DNA of 64,000 nucleotides from Hyphomicrobiales bacterium (GCA_900471485.1 UCEU01000004.1:124001-188000); one strand, 5' to 3'. Positions 43,693-52,940 are shown, counted from the stretch's first letter. A program made the numbers and translations. Notes: a model not told the origin generated them from the letters alone.

Positions 43693-44532
43693 TTGGATCC
43701 AGCTCCTCACATCGCGCTAATTGCCAGCATCCGGTCTCGCGCGCCAAACATGACGCGGGCCCTGCAGCGTGTTGCGAACCACGCCTTGGAGGATCCTCAG
43801 TCTGTCCTCTACAAGAGCATTACCGAACTCGCGGAGGACGCCCGGTCATCTGAAGCCAGTGTCATGCGCTTCTGCCGGGAGTTGGGCTTCGCCGGATTCC
43901 AGAACTTCAAGCTGGCGCTCGCCCAAGAGCTTGCCACCCAACAACAGACGAGTGCCGCTAGTGTCCAAGGCGATACGGTCAACGACCTGATCGAGACTGC
44001 TCGGACCGCTCTCAACGAGACCGAGAGGCTGCTTGATCGACGCACCATCGAGACGGTCGCGAACGAGCTGCTGAAGGCGAGCCATATCGAAATTTTCGGC
44101 GTCGCGGCGTCGGCCATCACCGCGCAATACCTCGAATACAAGCTCGCGCGGCTCGGCCTGCAGTCACATATTCCTCGTGACGCCCATCTCGCGACAATGG
44201 CTGCGGCGACATCCAGTTCGAAGGATGTCTTTTTCCTCGTTTCGAACTCGGGGTCGACGCTGGACACTGTCAAAATCGCGCAGCTTGCACATGCCCGCGG
44301 AGCGCGCGTTGTGGGGATTACCAGTCGCATCAAAAGTCCTCTTGCAGCGGTGTGCGACTTCGTTCTTCTTGCCTCGTGGCCCGAGACACCCCTTACAGGC
44401 GGAGCCTATCCTTCAAAGATCAGCGAGTTGCTGATTGTGGACGCGATCGCTTCATATATCACCAAGGATTCGCCGGAACGTGTTGATATCATTCGGGCAA
44501 CCGCACAAAGCGTAACCGATAGAAGCATATAA
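43693..44532 (+). CDS. RpiR/MurR-family regulator with SIS domain
   Basis: A 279-residue regulator. The N-terminal helix-turn-helix includes ITELAEDARSSEASVMRFCR, and the SIS domain from about residue 120 has HIEIFGVAASAI and LVSNSGSTLDTVKIAQLAHA, which bind sugar phosphates. The start is a TTG at 43693 with AAGGA 8 bases upstream, immediately after the GNAT stop, so the two are probably co-transcribed. A GTG at 43660 would overlap the GNAT gene. MurR and RpiR relatives sense GlcNAc-6-P or MurNAc-6-P, which fits control of the downstream nan/nag genes. Confidence 0.9.
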   Translation: MDPAPHIALIASIRSRAPNMTRALQRVANHALEDPQSVLYKSITELAEDARSSEASVMRFCRELGFAGFQNFKLALAQELATQQQTSAASVQGDTVNDLIETARTALNETERLLDRRTIETVANELLKASHIEIFGVAASAITAQYLEYKLARLGLQSHIPRDAHLATMAAATSSSKDVFFLVSNSGSTLDTVKIAQLAHARGARVVGITSRIKSPLAAVCDFVLLASWPETPLTGGAYPSKISELLIVDAIASYITKDSPERVDIIRATAQSVTDRSI

Positions 44533-44573
44533 TTCCCAACCATCCGAAACCCGAACACGCCCCAAATCTTAAC

Positions 44574-44600
44574 TGAAATTAATTTTGGCGGAAATTTTCA
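44574..44600. promoter_or_regulatory. candidate RpiR operator
   Basis: TGAAA (44574-44578) and TTTCA (44596-44600) form a dyad around an AT-rich core, with GAAATT repeated at 44575 and 44591. It lies just upstream of the nanE promoter. The site is suggestive only. Confidence 0.35.
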
Positions 44601-44614
44601 TCAGAAAAAATATC

Positions 44615-44643
44615 TTGACGGATACCGTCGCTAATTCTAGCTT
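44615..44643 (+). promoter_or_regulatory. sigma-70-like promoter of the nanE operon
   Basis: TTGACG (44615-44620), 17 bases, TAGCTT (44638-44643). The nanE start at 44675 lies about 30 bases downstream. The hexamers and spacing match the promoter at 42311. Confidence 0.5.
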
Positions 44644-44674
44644 GATCCCAACAAAGAAAGCGGGAACTAAAACG

Positions 44675-45379
44675 GTGGCGCACATTCTGAAAGACCTGCA
44701 GGGCGAACTTGTCGTCTCCTGTCAGGCAGCGGAAGAAAGTCCGTTGTATCCCACCGAGATCATCGTCGCGCTCGCTCGCGCAGCGCAGATGGGTGGGGCG
44801 AAGGCCGTACGTATCGAGGGCGTTCGCAACGTGGCGGCTGTCCGCGGCGCGGTTACCGTACCGGTGATCGGCATCACGAAAATAGCCCAGCCAGACAGCG
44901 ACGTTTACATCACGCCGACTGTCGGCGATGCGCAGCAACTCTGCGAGGCGGGTGCCGATATCGTGGCGTTCGACGCGACATTGCGTCAGCGCCCGTTCAG
45001 CGTGGCGGACATCACTTCCGAGATACATCGGGCCGGAAAGATAGCCATGGCCGATATCAGCACGCTGGAAGAAGCGAGGGAGGCAATGGCCTCTGGAGCC
45101 GACTTCGTGGGGACGACGCTGTCCGGATACACGCCATATTCCCCGCAGGTCGAGAATCCCGATTTCGGGTTGATGCGTGCCCTCGCGGCGGCAAGGATTC
45201 CTTTTGCGGCAGAGGGCCGTATCTGGGAGCCTGCCGAGGCCCGCCTCGCGCTCGAATTCGGCGCAACCTTCGTCGTCGTTGGTTCCGCCATCACCCGTCC
45301 CGACGTGATCACACGCCGATTCGCAGATGCTGTAGCCGCATTGCGGCTCGACCACGAGTACAATGGAGAAATGAAATGA
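44675..45379 (+). CDS. nanE: N-acylglucosamine-6-phosphate 2-epimerase
   Basis: A 234-residue TIM-barrel protein. LKDLQGELVVSCQ opens the barrel as in NanE, GITKIAQ holds the catalytic Lys and FAAEGRI the Glu, and FVVVGSAITRP is the phosphate-binding end. It converts ManNAc-6-P to GlcNAc-6-P. A GTG at 44675 is taken as start because it aligns with NanE and follows the promoter; an open frame from 44585 would run across the promoter. Its stop overlaps the start of the Gfo/Idh gene. A second NanE domain is fused to NanK at 51366, so this locus has two. Confidence 0.85.
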   Translation: MAHILKDLQGELVVSCQAAEESPLYPTEIIVALARAAQMGGAKAVRIEGVRNVAAVRGAVTVPVIGITKIAQPDSDVYITPTVGDAQQLCEAGADIVAFDATLRQRPFSVADITSEIHRAGKIAMADISTLEEAREAMASGADFVGTTLSGYTPYSPQVENPDFGLMRALAAARIPFAAEGRIWEPAEARLALEFGATFVVVGSAITRPDVITRRFADAVAALRLDHEYNGEMK

Positions 45380-46389
45380 GCAGGAAATTTCGTGTAGCGG
45401 TCATCGGAGCCGGGTTCATGGGCTCGATGCATGCGCAAATCTTCGCCAGAGAGCCGCGTGCCGAGCTCGTTGCGATCGTCGACCAGAACATCGACCGTGC
45501 GACGCAGGTCGCCAAGGAGCTTGGAAGTAACGTCAAGGCCTATGCATCGCATGTGGAGCTTCTCGCTGCCGAAGAACTCGATCTCGTCAGCATCTGCACG
45601 CCTGATCACCTGCATCTGGAGCCGGCACTTGCTATCGCCGCAAAGGGTATCAACCTCTTCGTGGAGAAGCCGATCGCTTCGACGATCGAAGATGCACAGA
45701 AGATCGTCGACGCCTGCAAAGCAAACAACGTCAAGCTCGGCATCGGATATCTGCTGCGCTTCGACCCCCGCTACTACAAGGCTCGCGAGCTGATCACTTC
45801 CGGCCAGATCGGTGCTCCCATCCACATCTACGCGCGTCGCAACAGCGCCAGGACGGAAGGTCCGAAGCGCTATGCGGGCACCCTCCCGCTCGCCCTGCAC
45901 GTCACAGTTCACGACGTCGACATGGTTCTTTGGATGCTGGAAGGGCAGACGCCTGTCAGCGTTTATGCGCAGCAGACGGACATCCTGCTCGGCTCGATCG
46001 GCACCCAGGACACGATCGCGGGCATTGTTCGCTTCTCCGGCGGCACGGTTGTCAACTTTGAGAGCGCCTGGTCGCTCCCGGCAGGCGCTCGCCACATGAT
46101 CGACGCTCGCATGGAATTGATCGGCACCGAGGGCTCGTTCGAGGTCCAGTGCGGCGATAGCGGCCTTTACTTCGCTGACAATCAGACCTCCCGGGAAATC
46201 GACACCCAGCATTGGCCGATTATCGAAAACCGTGTTGGCGGCGATCTGAAGCTGCAGCTTGCCAGCGTTCTGGAGTGGCTCGATGGCGGCCCGTCACAAG
46301 TTGCAAGCGGTGAGGAAGCTATCCGTTCGTTGGAACTTACCCGCGCACTTATCCGCTCGGCCGAAACCGGGGAGGTTGTGAAGCTCTAA
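45376..46389 (+). CDS. Gfo/Idh/MocA-family oxidoreductase
   Basis: A 337-residue NAD(P)-dependent enzyme. AVIGAGFMGSMHAQIF is the coenzyme loop, LFVEKPIAST the EKP motif, and LHVTVHDVDMVLWMLEG the substrate-domain His block. It overlaps nanE by ATGA and is followed by the importer operon, so it likely oxidises or epimerises the imported amino sugar or a derivative before it enters the nan/nag pathway. Its substrate cannot be told from sequence. Confidence 0.9.
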   Translation: MSRKFRVAVIGAGFMGSMHAQIFAREPRAELVAIVDQNIDRATQVAKELGSNVKAYASHVELLAAEELDLVSICTPDHLHLEPALAIAAKGINLFVEKPIASTIEDAQKIVDACKANNVKLGIGYLLRFDPRYYKARELITSGQIGAPIHIYARRNSARTEGPKRYAGTLPLALHVTVHDVDMVLWMLEGQTPVSVYAQQTDILLGSIGTQDTIAGIVRFSGGTVVNFESAWSLPAGARHMIDARMELIGTEGSFEVQCGDSGLYFADNQTSREIDTQHWPIIENRVGGDLKLQLASVLEWLDGGPSQVASGEEAIRSLELTRALIRSAETGEVVKL

Positions 46390-46443
46390 TCCGAAACTGC
46401 CCAAGAATCCACGCAACTCATTGAAGATGAAAAGGGGAATGAC

Positions 46444-47736
46444 ATGAAAAGACGCAACCTTCTTGCTTTGACGATCGCACTTTCGGCGACAGCCGCGCTG
46501 CCTGTATTCGCGCAGGATGCGGCCAAGCCGTACGAAGGAACGCAACTCTCCGTCCTGATGGAAGGCCATCCTACCACCGATGGCATCCAGGCTATGCTTC
46601 CGGAGTTCACCAAGGAAACGGGTATCGAAGTCCAGCTCGAGGTCGTGCCGGAATCCGATATCACGGCCAAGATGCTTCTCGAGTTCTCTTCTGGCTCCGG
46701 TCGCTATGATGTTGTCCAGAACAACATCATCTACATTCCCGGCTTCGTTAAGGCGGGATACATCGATCCGCTCGACGAACTGGCAACCAAGCTTCCGAAG
46801 TACCTCGACAAATCTGACTTCGTTCCGGGTTACCTGAACACCAACGTCGTTGACGGCAAGCTCTACGGCCTGCCCGTTTACGGCGAGAGCACCTTCCTGA
46901 TGTACAGGAAGGATCTCTTCGAGCAGTACGGCATCCAGCCTCCGAAGACCTTCGATGATGTCACCGCCGCGGCGAAGACGATCAAGGAAAAGTCGGACGG
47001 CAAGATCGCCGGCATCACCATGCGCGGCGCCCAGGGTATCCAGAACGTCTACGTTTGGGCCGGTTGGCTGTGGGGTTATGGCGGCGAGTTCATCAACAGT
47101 GATGGCAAGTCCGCTCTCGGCACGGATGAGGCAGCCAAGTCCCTCGATGCTTTCGCGACGACGCTTCGCGAATACGGTCCAGTGGGCGTCGGCAACTTCG
47201 GTTGGGAAGAAAACCGCGTCCTGTTCCAGCAGGGCAAGGCTGGCATGACCATGGACGCTACCGTCAACGGCGCGTTCAACGAAGATCCGTCGGTTTCGTC
47301 GGTCGTCGGCAAGGTCGGCTATGTTCCGGTCCCGGCACAGAGCGACAAGCTGAAGGGTGGTTCGTCTTCTCTGGCGGTGCATAGCCTCTATGTCACCAAC
47401 GCCTCGCAGCAGAAGGAAGCAGCATGGCTGTTCGCATCCTGGGCAACCGCCAAGGAGCAGCAGATCAAGTCCTTCGGCATCGCACCGAATTCCGGTGTCA
47501 CCTCGCAGGCCGCGTTGAATTCCGAAGAGTTCAACAAGCGCTATGGTGCTTTCAAGGACGCTATGCTCGGATCCATCGCGAACGGCAACCCGCAGTACCT
47601 GCCGACCGTTCAGGCCGCGAACGAGATCATCAACAATGCCGGCATCGCCGTCTCCAAGGCCATTGCCGGAACGGCTTCCGCCAAGGATGCTCTCGCCGAA
47701 GCAAACACCGCCAACGACGCGGCGCTCGCACGTTAA
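46444..47736 (+). CDS. ABC sugar-binding protein (MalE type)
   Basis: A 430-residue exported binding protein with signal peptide MKRRNLLALTIALSATAALP to about residue 23 (VFAQ). The mature N-terminus TQLSVLMEGHPTTDGIQAML and the inner SSGSGRYDVVQNNIIYIPGF are typical of family-1 sugar binders. A perfect 11-bp hairpin at 47748 follows the stop. It feeds the MalF/MalG-like permeases at 47794 and 48666. The locus suggests ManNAc, another N-acetyl hexosamine or an amino-sugar oligomer as ligand. Confidence 0.93.
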   Translation: MKRRNLLALTIALSATAALPVFAQDAAKPYEGTQLSVLMEGHPTTDGIQAMLPEFTKETGIEVQLEVVPESDITAKMLLEFSSGSGRYDVVQNNIIYIPGFVKAGYIDPLDELATKLPKYLDKSDFVPGYLNTNVVDGKLYGLPVYGESTFLMYRKDLFEQYGIQPPKTFDDVTAAAKTIKEKSDGKIAGITMRGAQGIQNVYVWAGWLWGYGGEFINSDGKSALGTDEAAKSLDAFATTLREYGPVGVGNFGWEENRVLFQQGKAGMTMDATVNGAFNEDPSVSSVVGKVGYVPVPAQSDKLKGGSSSLAVHSLYVTNASQQKEAAWLFASWATAKEQQIKSFGIAPNSGVTSQAALNSEEFNKRYGAFKDAMLGSIANGNPQYLPTVQAANEIINNAGIAVSKAIAGTASAKDALAEANTANDAALAR

Positions 47737-47747
47737 GGAAAACGACA

Positions 47748-47773
47748 CCACGTCCGGGGAAACCCGGACGTGG
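47748..47773 (+). other. intercistronic hairpin after binding-protein gene
   Basis: CCACGTCCGGG (47748-47758) and CCCGGACGTGG (47763-47773) form a perfect 11-bp stem closed by a GAAA tetraloop. No T run follows. As after malE, it probably protects upstream mRNA and raises binding-protein yield. Confidence 0.7.
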
Positions 47774-47793
47774 TCCATAATTTGGGGATCGTG

Positions 47794-48666
47794 ATGTCCA
47801 GGGACGCAACGAAACTTTTCTATCAGCCAGTCATCGCGTTCTTTGGAACTGCCTCGGTGATCATCACCGTCTACGTGCTCTGGCTGACATTGCACAACAT
47901 CAGCTTGCTGCGACCTGGAAGCGAACAATTCATCGGCCTCCAGAACTATGCACGGCTTCTGTTCGATGCTCGGGGACTGAGCGCACTTTGGAGGACTGTC
48001 CTCTTCACGGTCTGCGCAACGGCAATCGAGCTTGTACTCGGACTGGCGATCGCATTGCTCCTCGACAAGGAATTTCACGGCAAGAAGATTGCCCGCGCGA
48101 TCATGCTTGTTCCGATCGTCATGACACCGATTGTTGTCGGCCTTACGTGGCGCTTCATGTTCGATCCATCGAGCGGAATGGCGAACTATCTCCTGTCCTT
48201 GATCCATCTCGGACCTGTCGATTGGCTAGGAAATCCCAGCGTCGCGATCTTCTCCGTGATGATTGCCGACATCTGGCAGTGGACGCCATTCGTCGTGCTC
48301 TTGACGATGGCTTCGCTTGAATCCTTGCCTGGCGACCCGCAGAATGCCGCACGTGTGGATGGCGCGAGGGAATGGCAAGTGCTGTGGCACATCACATTGC
48401 CCGCCTTGCATCGCGCACTTCTCGTCGTCGCGCTGATCCGAGCCATCGACAGCGTGAAGACCTTCGACATCTTCTACATCATGACCCGCGGCGGCCCGGC
48501 GTTGTCGACGGAAACGCTCAATCTCTACGGCTACATCTCCGCCTTCACGAACTTCGACATCTCCTACTCGCTCACGATTGCGATGATCCTGACGATCTTC
48601 ACCAACGTCGCCCTGCTTCTGCTGTATAACCTAGCCTTCAAGGCTCAGGCGAGAGGAGCCGCATAA
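47794..48666 (+). CDS. ABC sugar transporter permease (MalF type)
   Basis: A 290-residue permease with about six spans. The EAA loop is AARVDGAREWQVLWHITLPA. GGGG precedes the ATG at 47794; a GTG at 47770 lies in the hairpin arm and is less likely. The stop overlaps the next start by one base (TAATG). Confidence 0.92.
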   Translation: MSRDATKLFYQPVIAFFGTASVIITVYVLWLTLHNISLLRPGSEQFIGLQNYARLLFDARGLSALWRTVLFTVCATAIELVLGLAIALLLDKEFHGKKIARAIMLVPIVMTPIVVGLTWRFMFDPSSGMANYLLSLIHLGPVDWLGNPSVAIFSVMIADIWQWTPFVVLLTMASLESLPGDPQNAARVDGAREWQVLWHITLPALHRALLVVALIRAIDSVKTFDIFYIMTRGGPALSTETLNLYGYISAFTNFDISYSLTIAMILTIFTNVALLLLYNLAFKAQARGAA

Positions 48667-49475
48667 TGCGCAAGCTGCTATTTTACGTCGCCATCCTCCT
48701 CCTCCTGGTTGCCGTTCTTTTCCCGCTCTACTGGGTCGTGGTGACCTCGGTGAAAACGACAAAGGACGCGTTCGCCATTCCGCCGGTCTGGTTCTTTGAG
48801 CCAACCTGGGAGAACTACCATCGCATCCTGAACAATGGCCCGTTCATCCGGGCGTTCTTCAACAGCGTGCTCATATCGTTCAGCGCGAGCATCATTTCGG
48901 TGATGATCGGGGCGCTGGCCGCTTACGGCCTCGTCGCCCAGGATGAGCCTGTTCGCCGCAAGAACGAGAAGTTCGTTCTAAGCCTGCACATTGCGCCGCC
49001 GCTGATCTTCATCATTCCGACCTACTTCCTAGCCGCACAACTCAAGCTGCTCAACAATCACTGGGTGATCATTGCGGTCTACGCATTCATTAACGTGCCG
49101 TTCGCGATTTCCCTTCTCATCACCTTCTTCGAGGATATTCCAAGGGAGTTGCGGGATGCGGCAAAAGTGGATGGTGCGCGTGAACTGACGATCTTCTGGA
49201 ACGTATTCCTGCCGGTCGCGAAAGGCGGGATCGTTGCAACGCTCATCCTTTGTGTCCTCTTCACATGGAATGAATTCTTCGTCGCCCTCGTTCTCACAGG
49301 ACGAGACACTCAAACCCTGCCTGTCAGCATCACTTCGTTCCTGACGTTCCAAGGCGTTCAGTGGGGTCCTCTCACCGCGGCCGCAACGCTCGTGATGCTG
49401 CCAATGCTGGTGCTTGGCATGCTGGTTCAAGGACAAGTCGTACGCGGCATGTCGCTCGGCAGTATTAAAGGATGA
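48666..49475 (+). CDS. ABC sugar transporter permease (MalG type)
   Basis: A 269-residue permease with about six spans. The EAA loop is DAAKVDGARELTIFWNVFLP, and TWNEFFVALVLTG is typical of MalG partners. It begins at the overlap with the MalF-type gene and ends a few bases before the ATPase start. Confidence 0.92.
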   Translation: MRKLLFYVAILLLLVAVLFPLYWVVVTSVKTTKDAFAIPPVWFFEPTWENYHRILNNGPFIRAFFNSVLISFSASIISVMIGALAAYGLVAQDEPVRRKNEKFVLSLHIAPPLIFIIPTYFLAAQLKLLNNHWVIIAVYAFINVPFAISLLITFFEDIPRELRDAAKVDGARELTIFWNVFLPVAKGGIVATLILCVLFTWNEFFVALVLTGRDTQTLPVSITSFLTFQGVQWGPLTAAATLVMLPMLVLGMLVQGQVVRGMSLGSIKG

Positions 49476-49480
49476 TCGGC

Positions 49481-50572
49481 ATGACTATCGCCACCAACAA
49501 CTCTCTGTCTCTTCGCAAGATCACCAAATCATACGGCGATGTCTCGGTCCTCAAGGGAATCGACGTCGAGGTTTCCGAAGGCGACTTCATCGTACTGCTC
49601 GGACCCTCGGGCTGTGGCAAGTCCACGCTTTTGCATGCGATCGCGGGACTGCATTCGATCGACAAGGGTAATATCGTGATCCAAGGCAAGGATGTCACCG
49701 ATATCCCGACGCGAGAACGCGACGTCGCAATGGTGTTTCAGAGCTATGCGCTCTATCCCAACATGACGGTAGCGCAGAACATCGGGTTCCCGCTGCGCAT
49801 GCGCAAGCTTTCCCGCGAAGCAATCGCCGAGAGCGTTGCCGAAGTGGCGAAGCTTCTGCAGATCGAGCCGCTTCTCGAGCGAAAGCCACGCGAGTTATCC
49901 GGTGGCCAGAGGCAGCGCGTCGCCATCGGACGCGCGCTGGTCCGCGATCCGAAGGTCTTTCTCTTCGATGAGCCGCTGTCGAACCTAGACGCGACGCTGC
50001 GCGTCGAGACCCGTGCGGAGATCAAGAGGCTGCACGAGCGCATTGGCAAGACCATGATTTATGTGACCCATGATCAGATCGAAGCAATGACCCTCGCAAC
50101 CCGGATCGTGGTCATGAACAAGGGCGACATCCAGCAGATCGGAACGCCCTACGAGGTCTATCACAAGCCGGCGAACACCTTCGTTGCCCGCTTCGTCGGC
50201 TCGCCCTCGATGCAGTTCATCACCGGACGAATTCTCAAGAGCCGGGAGGGCGTCAGTTTCAGCGATGGAAAGGATTGGACCCTGCCGCTTCCATTCTCGG
50301 ATTTGGTAGCCGATCCGAACAGGGACGTGATCCTCGGCGTGAGGCCGGAACATATCAAGCTCGTGTCCGCCGACCAGGAAGGGCATGGGGCTCTGGTCGA
50401 TCTCGTGGAGTCAACGGGTCCTGAAGACAACGTTACCTTATCCGTCAATGGCCAGAAGGTGACTGCGCGCCTGGAGACCGGCAGCACGAAGTCTGGCCAG
50501 ACGGTAAAGGTGCAGATTGCAACGGACAAGGTCTCGCTCTTCGATGCGGCGAGCGGAAAACGCCTGAACTAA
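49481..50572 (+). CDS. ABC sugar transporter ATP-binding protein (MalK/UgpC type)
   Basis: A 363-residue ATPase. Walker A is GPSGCGKST, signature LSGGQRQR, Walker B FLFDEPLSNLD, and the C-terminal TOBE region starts near GVRPEHIKLV. AAAGG stands 9 bases before the ATG at 49481; an ATG at 49472 overlaps that site. It powers the importer of this locus and might also serve the orphan binding protein at 39716. Confidence 0.93.
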   Translation: MTIATNNSLSLRKITKSYGDVSVLKGIDVEVSEGDFIVLLGPSGCGKSTLLHAIAGLHSIDKGNIVIQGKDVTDIPTRERDVAMVFQSYALYPNMTVAQNIGFPLRMRKLSREAIAESVAEVAKLLQIEPLLERKPRELSGGQRQRVAIGRALVRDPKVFLFDEPLSNLDATLRVETRAEIKRLHERIGKTMIYVTHDQIEAMTLATRIVVMNKGDIQQIGTPYEVYHKPANTFVARFVGSPSMQFITGRILKSREGVSFSDGKDWTLPLPFSDLVADPNRDVILGVRPEHIKLVSADQEGHGALVDLVESTGPEDNVTLSVNGQKVTARLETGSTKSGQTVKVQIATDKVSLFDAASGKRLN

Positions 50573-50583
50573 ACGGAACGGTC

Positions 50584-51339
50584 ATGAATATCATTATCAA
50601 GGATTCGGCCGCGGACGCCTCCGCAGCCGTCGCGGATGTCCTTTTGCGCCAGCTTGCTCACAAGCCTGGCAGCGTTCTGGGGCTTCCGACAGGCGGCACG
50701 CCATTGGGCGTATATGCCAATGTCCGCCAGGCGCATGAACAGGGTAGAGCTTCGTTTGCATCCGCAACAACGTTCAATCTGGACGAATACATCGGGCTTC
50801 CTGCGGAAGATCCTGCGTCCTATGCGCACTACATGCGCGAAAATCTGTTCGCTCATGTCAATATCGACCTCGATCGTGCACACATACCGAGTGGCATGGC
50901 CGAAGATCCAAGTATTGAGGCAGCCCGCTACGAGGCGCTGATCGCGGCCCATGGCGGCATAGATCTGATGTTGCTCGGCCTCGGGCGAAACGCCCACATC
51001 GGGTTCAACGAGCCCGGTTCCGCGCATGATTCGAGAACCCGGCGCGTCTCGTTGACCCCGTCGACCATCGAGGCAAATGCCGGCTACTTCGAACCCGGCG
51101 CACGTCAACCGTCCCACGCAATCACGATGGGTATCGGGACCATTCTGGAATGCCGAAAGATCGTCGTTCTGGCAACGGGACTCGAGAAGGCGGAAGCGGT
51201 AGCCGCGAGCGTGAACGGACCATCGTCGGAAGACGTTCCCGGATCTGCACTGATATGGCATCCGGATACCACGTTCGTACTCGATAGGGCGGCTGCTCGG
51301 CATATCGAGCGGGCGAAGATACGGGAGCTGGAAGCTTGA
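50584..51339 (+). CDS. nagB: glucosamine-6-phosphate deaminase
   Basis: A 251-residue protein. GLPTGGTPLGVYANV binds the sugar phosphate, TFNLDEYIGL carries the catalytic Asp, and LGLGRNAHIGFNEPGS the catalytic His and Glu. It converts GlcN-6-P to fructose-6-P and ammonia. NagA, which would make GlcN-6-P from GlcNAc-6-P, is not in the window. It is 11 bases after the ATPase gene and overlaps or abuts the NanE-NanK gene, so it is in the same operon. Confidence 0.93.
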   Translation: MNIIIKDSAADASAAVADVLLRQLAHKPGSVLGLPTGGTPLGVYANVRQAHEQGRASFASATTFNLDEYIGLPAEDPASYAHYMRENLFAHVNIDLDRAHIPSGMAEDPSIEAARYEALIAAHGGIDLMLLGLGRNAHIGFNEPGSAHDSRTRRVSLTPSTIEANAGYFEPGARQPSHAITMGIGTILECRKIVVLATGLEKAEAVAASVNGPSSEDVPGSALIWHPDTTFVLDRAAARHIERAKIRELEA

Positions 51340-51365
51340 CAAGCGACATCGGAAACGGAGCCACC

Positions 51366-52874
51366 GTGCTTAAGAACACCCTTAGAAATGCACTGATCGT
51401 TTCGTGCCAACCCGTGCCGGGCGGCGCCATGGACGATAGTCCCTATGTGGTCGGGTTTGCACTCGCTGCTCTCTCCGCCGGAGCCGCGGGACTACGCATC
51501 GAATCCGCACGCTATGTGGCTGCCGTTCGCGCTGCGACCGACGCCCCGATCATCGGGCTGATCAAGCGCGATCTCGACGACAGCCCCGTCCGGATCACGC
51601 CATTCCTCGATGATGTCTGCGCGTTGGCGGACGCCGGAGCTGACATCATCGCCTTCGATGCCACCGATCGCGTGCGTCCCGCCTCGGTAAAGGCGCTTGC
51701 GCAGGCGGTGCGCGATGCAGGCAAGCTCTCGATGGCCGACTGCAGTTGTGTCGAGGACGCTGAGCGCGCGCTGGCGGCTGGTGTCGATTTCGTCGGCAGC
51801 ACGATGTCCGGCTACACCGGTGGTCCGGAACCCGTCGATCCTGACATCGATCTCGTCGCGGCACTTCGAAAGCTCACGCCCAACGTTGTCGCGGAAGGTC
51901 GGATCCGCACGACGGAACAGGCTCAGGCCGCAGCCCGGGCAGGCGCATCCTGCGTGGTGGTCGGTTCGGCCATCACCCGCACCGAGCATGTAACTGCCTG
52001 GTTTCGTGACGCGGTGAACGAGGTGTATGCGCCAGCTCCTGTCGTGTTGGCGGTAGACCTTGGCGGGACCAAGATCATGGCTTCGCTCGTACAGGACGGC
52101 AAGGTGCTGGACACGACAGTGTTCGCAACCGATCGAGCCGGATCCGCCGAGAGCTGGGTCGCTTCGATTGTAGACGCCGTGGCGCCGTGGAAGGGAAGAT
52201 ACTCTGCCGCCGGCATTGCCGTGACGGGCGCGGTCAGGGACGGAAAGTGGCGAGCGATGAACAAGGCCACGCTCGCTATCGACGGGGAGTTTCCGCTGGA
52301 GGCCCGCGCATCGCAATTGCTTGGCGTTCCGGTCGTTGTCGCCAATGACGCCCAGGCAGCGGCCTGGGGCGAGTTCAAGGCGACATCAGACCGCTCTGAT
52401 CTTGTCTTCATGACGGTGTCGACAGGGCTTGGTGGCGGGATCGTCGCTCACGGAAACCTGCTGCGCGGTGTGGCCGGCCATTTTGGCCAAATGCGGGGGA
52501 CATCCGAAGAGAACGTACCGCTCGAGAGCCGCATATGCGGTCCCTGGATCGCGTCCGAGGCAAAGCGCCTGGGACACCCGGTCGAGCCGAAACAGGTCTT
52601 CGCAGCAGCGGCCGCTGGAGAGGACTGGGCGGCATCCGTGGTTGACGGAGTTGCCCAACGCTTCGCGCGGCTCTGCTGCGACATTCAACTGTCGATCGAT
52701 CCTGCACGTATCATTATCGGCGGCGGTGTCGGGTTGGCTGCCGGTTTCCTCGATAAAGTCAACGCGGAAATTGCCGCGATCGGCCCATCCGCTCGGCCGC
52801 GACTGCTGTCCGCTGCACTGGGTACCAAAGCCGGAATAGTAGGTATCGCGGACCTGGCAGTCGTCGGTAGGTGA
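51366..52874 (+). CDS. nanEK: bifunctional NanE-NanK fusion: ManNAc-6-P epimerase and ROK-family kinase
   Basis: A 502-residue fusion. Residues about 1-225 are a second NanE: LRNALIVSCQPVPGG, Lys in GLIKRD, Glu in VVAEGRI. Residues about 230-500 are a ROK kinase: VLAVDLGGTKIMASLV for ATP and VVVANDAQAAAWGE with the catalytic Asp. The usual ROK zinc motif is lost: after GHFGQMRG the expected CxCGxxGC is replaced by PLESRICGPWIAS. It should phosphorylate ManNAc and epimerise the product. A GTG at 51366 with GGAG 5 bases before is used; a TTG at 51336, overlapping the nagB stop, is an equal alternative. Confidence 0.9.
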   Translation: MLKNTLRNALIVSCQPVPGGAMDDSPYVVGFALAALSAGAAGLRIESARYVAAVRAATDAPIIGLIKRDLDDSPVRITPFLDDVCALADAGADIIAFDATDRVRPASVKALAQAVRDAGKLSMADCSCVEDAERALAAGVDFVGSTMSGYTGGPEPVDPDIDLVAALRKLTPNVVAEGRIRTTEQAQAAARAGASCVVVGSAITRTEHVTAWFRDAVNEVYAPAPVVLAVDLGGTKIMASLVQDGKVLDTTVFATDRAGSAESWVASIVDAVAPWKGRYSAAGIAVTGAVRDGKWRAMNKATLAIDGEFPLEARASQLLGVPVVVANDAQAAAWGEFKATSDRSDLVFMTVSTGLGGGIVAHGNLLRGVAGHFGQMRGTSEENVPLESRICGPWIASEAKRLGHPVEPKQVFAAAAAGEDWAASVVDGVAQRFARLCCDIQLSIDPARIIIGGGVGLAAGFLDKVNAEIAAIGPSARPRLLSAALGTKAGIVGIADLAVVGR

Positions 52875-52900
52875 ACCCACCGACATGTCGTGCTTGTGCG

Positions 52901-52940
52901 GACAGCGCAGGGCCGGAGTTCCCTTCGGCCCTGCGCTGTC
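52901..52940. terminator. bidirectional terminator hairpin
   Basis: GACAGCGCAGGGCCG (52901-52915) and CGGCCCTGCGCTGTC (52926-52940) form a perfect 15-bp stem with a 10-base loop between convergent nanEK and folD. No T run is present on either side. Confidence 0.7.

Noticed and set aside
46294..48207. 637-codon minus-strand frame
   Set aside because: It crosses two plus-strand transporter genes and their hairpin with no motifs of its own.
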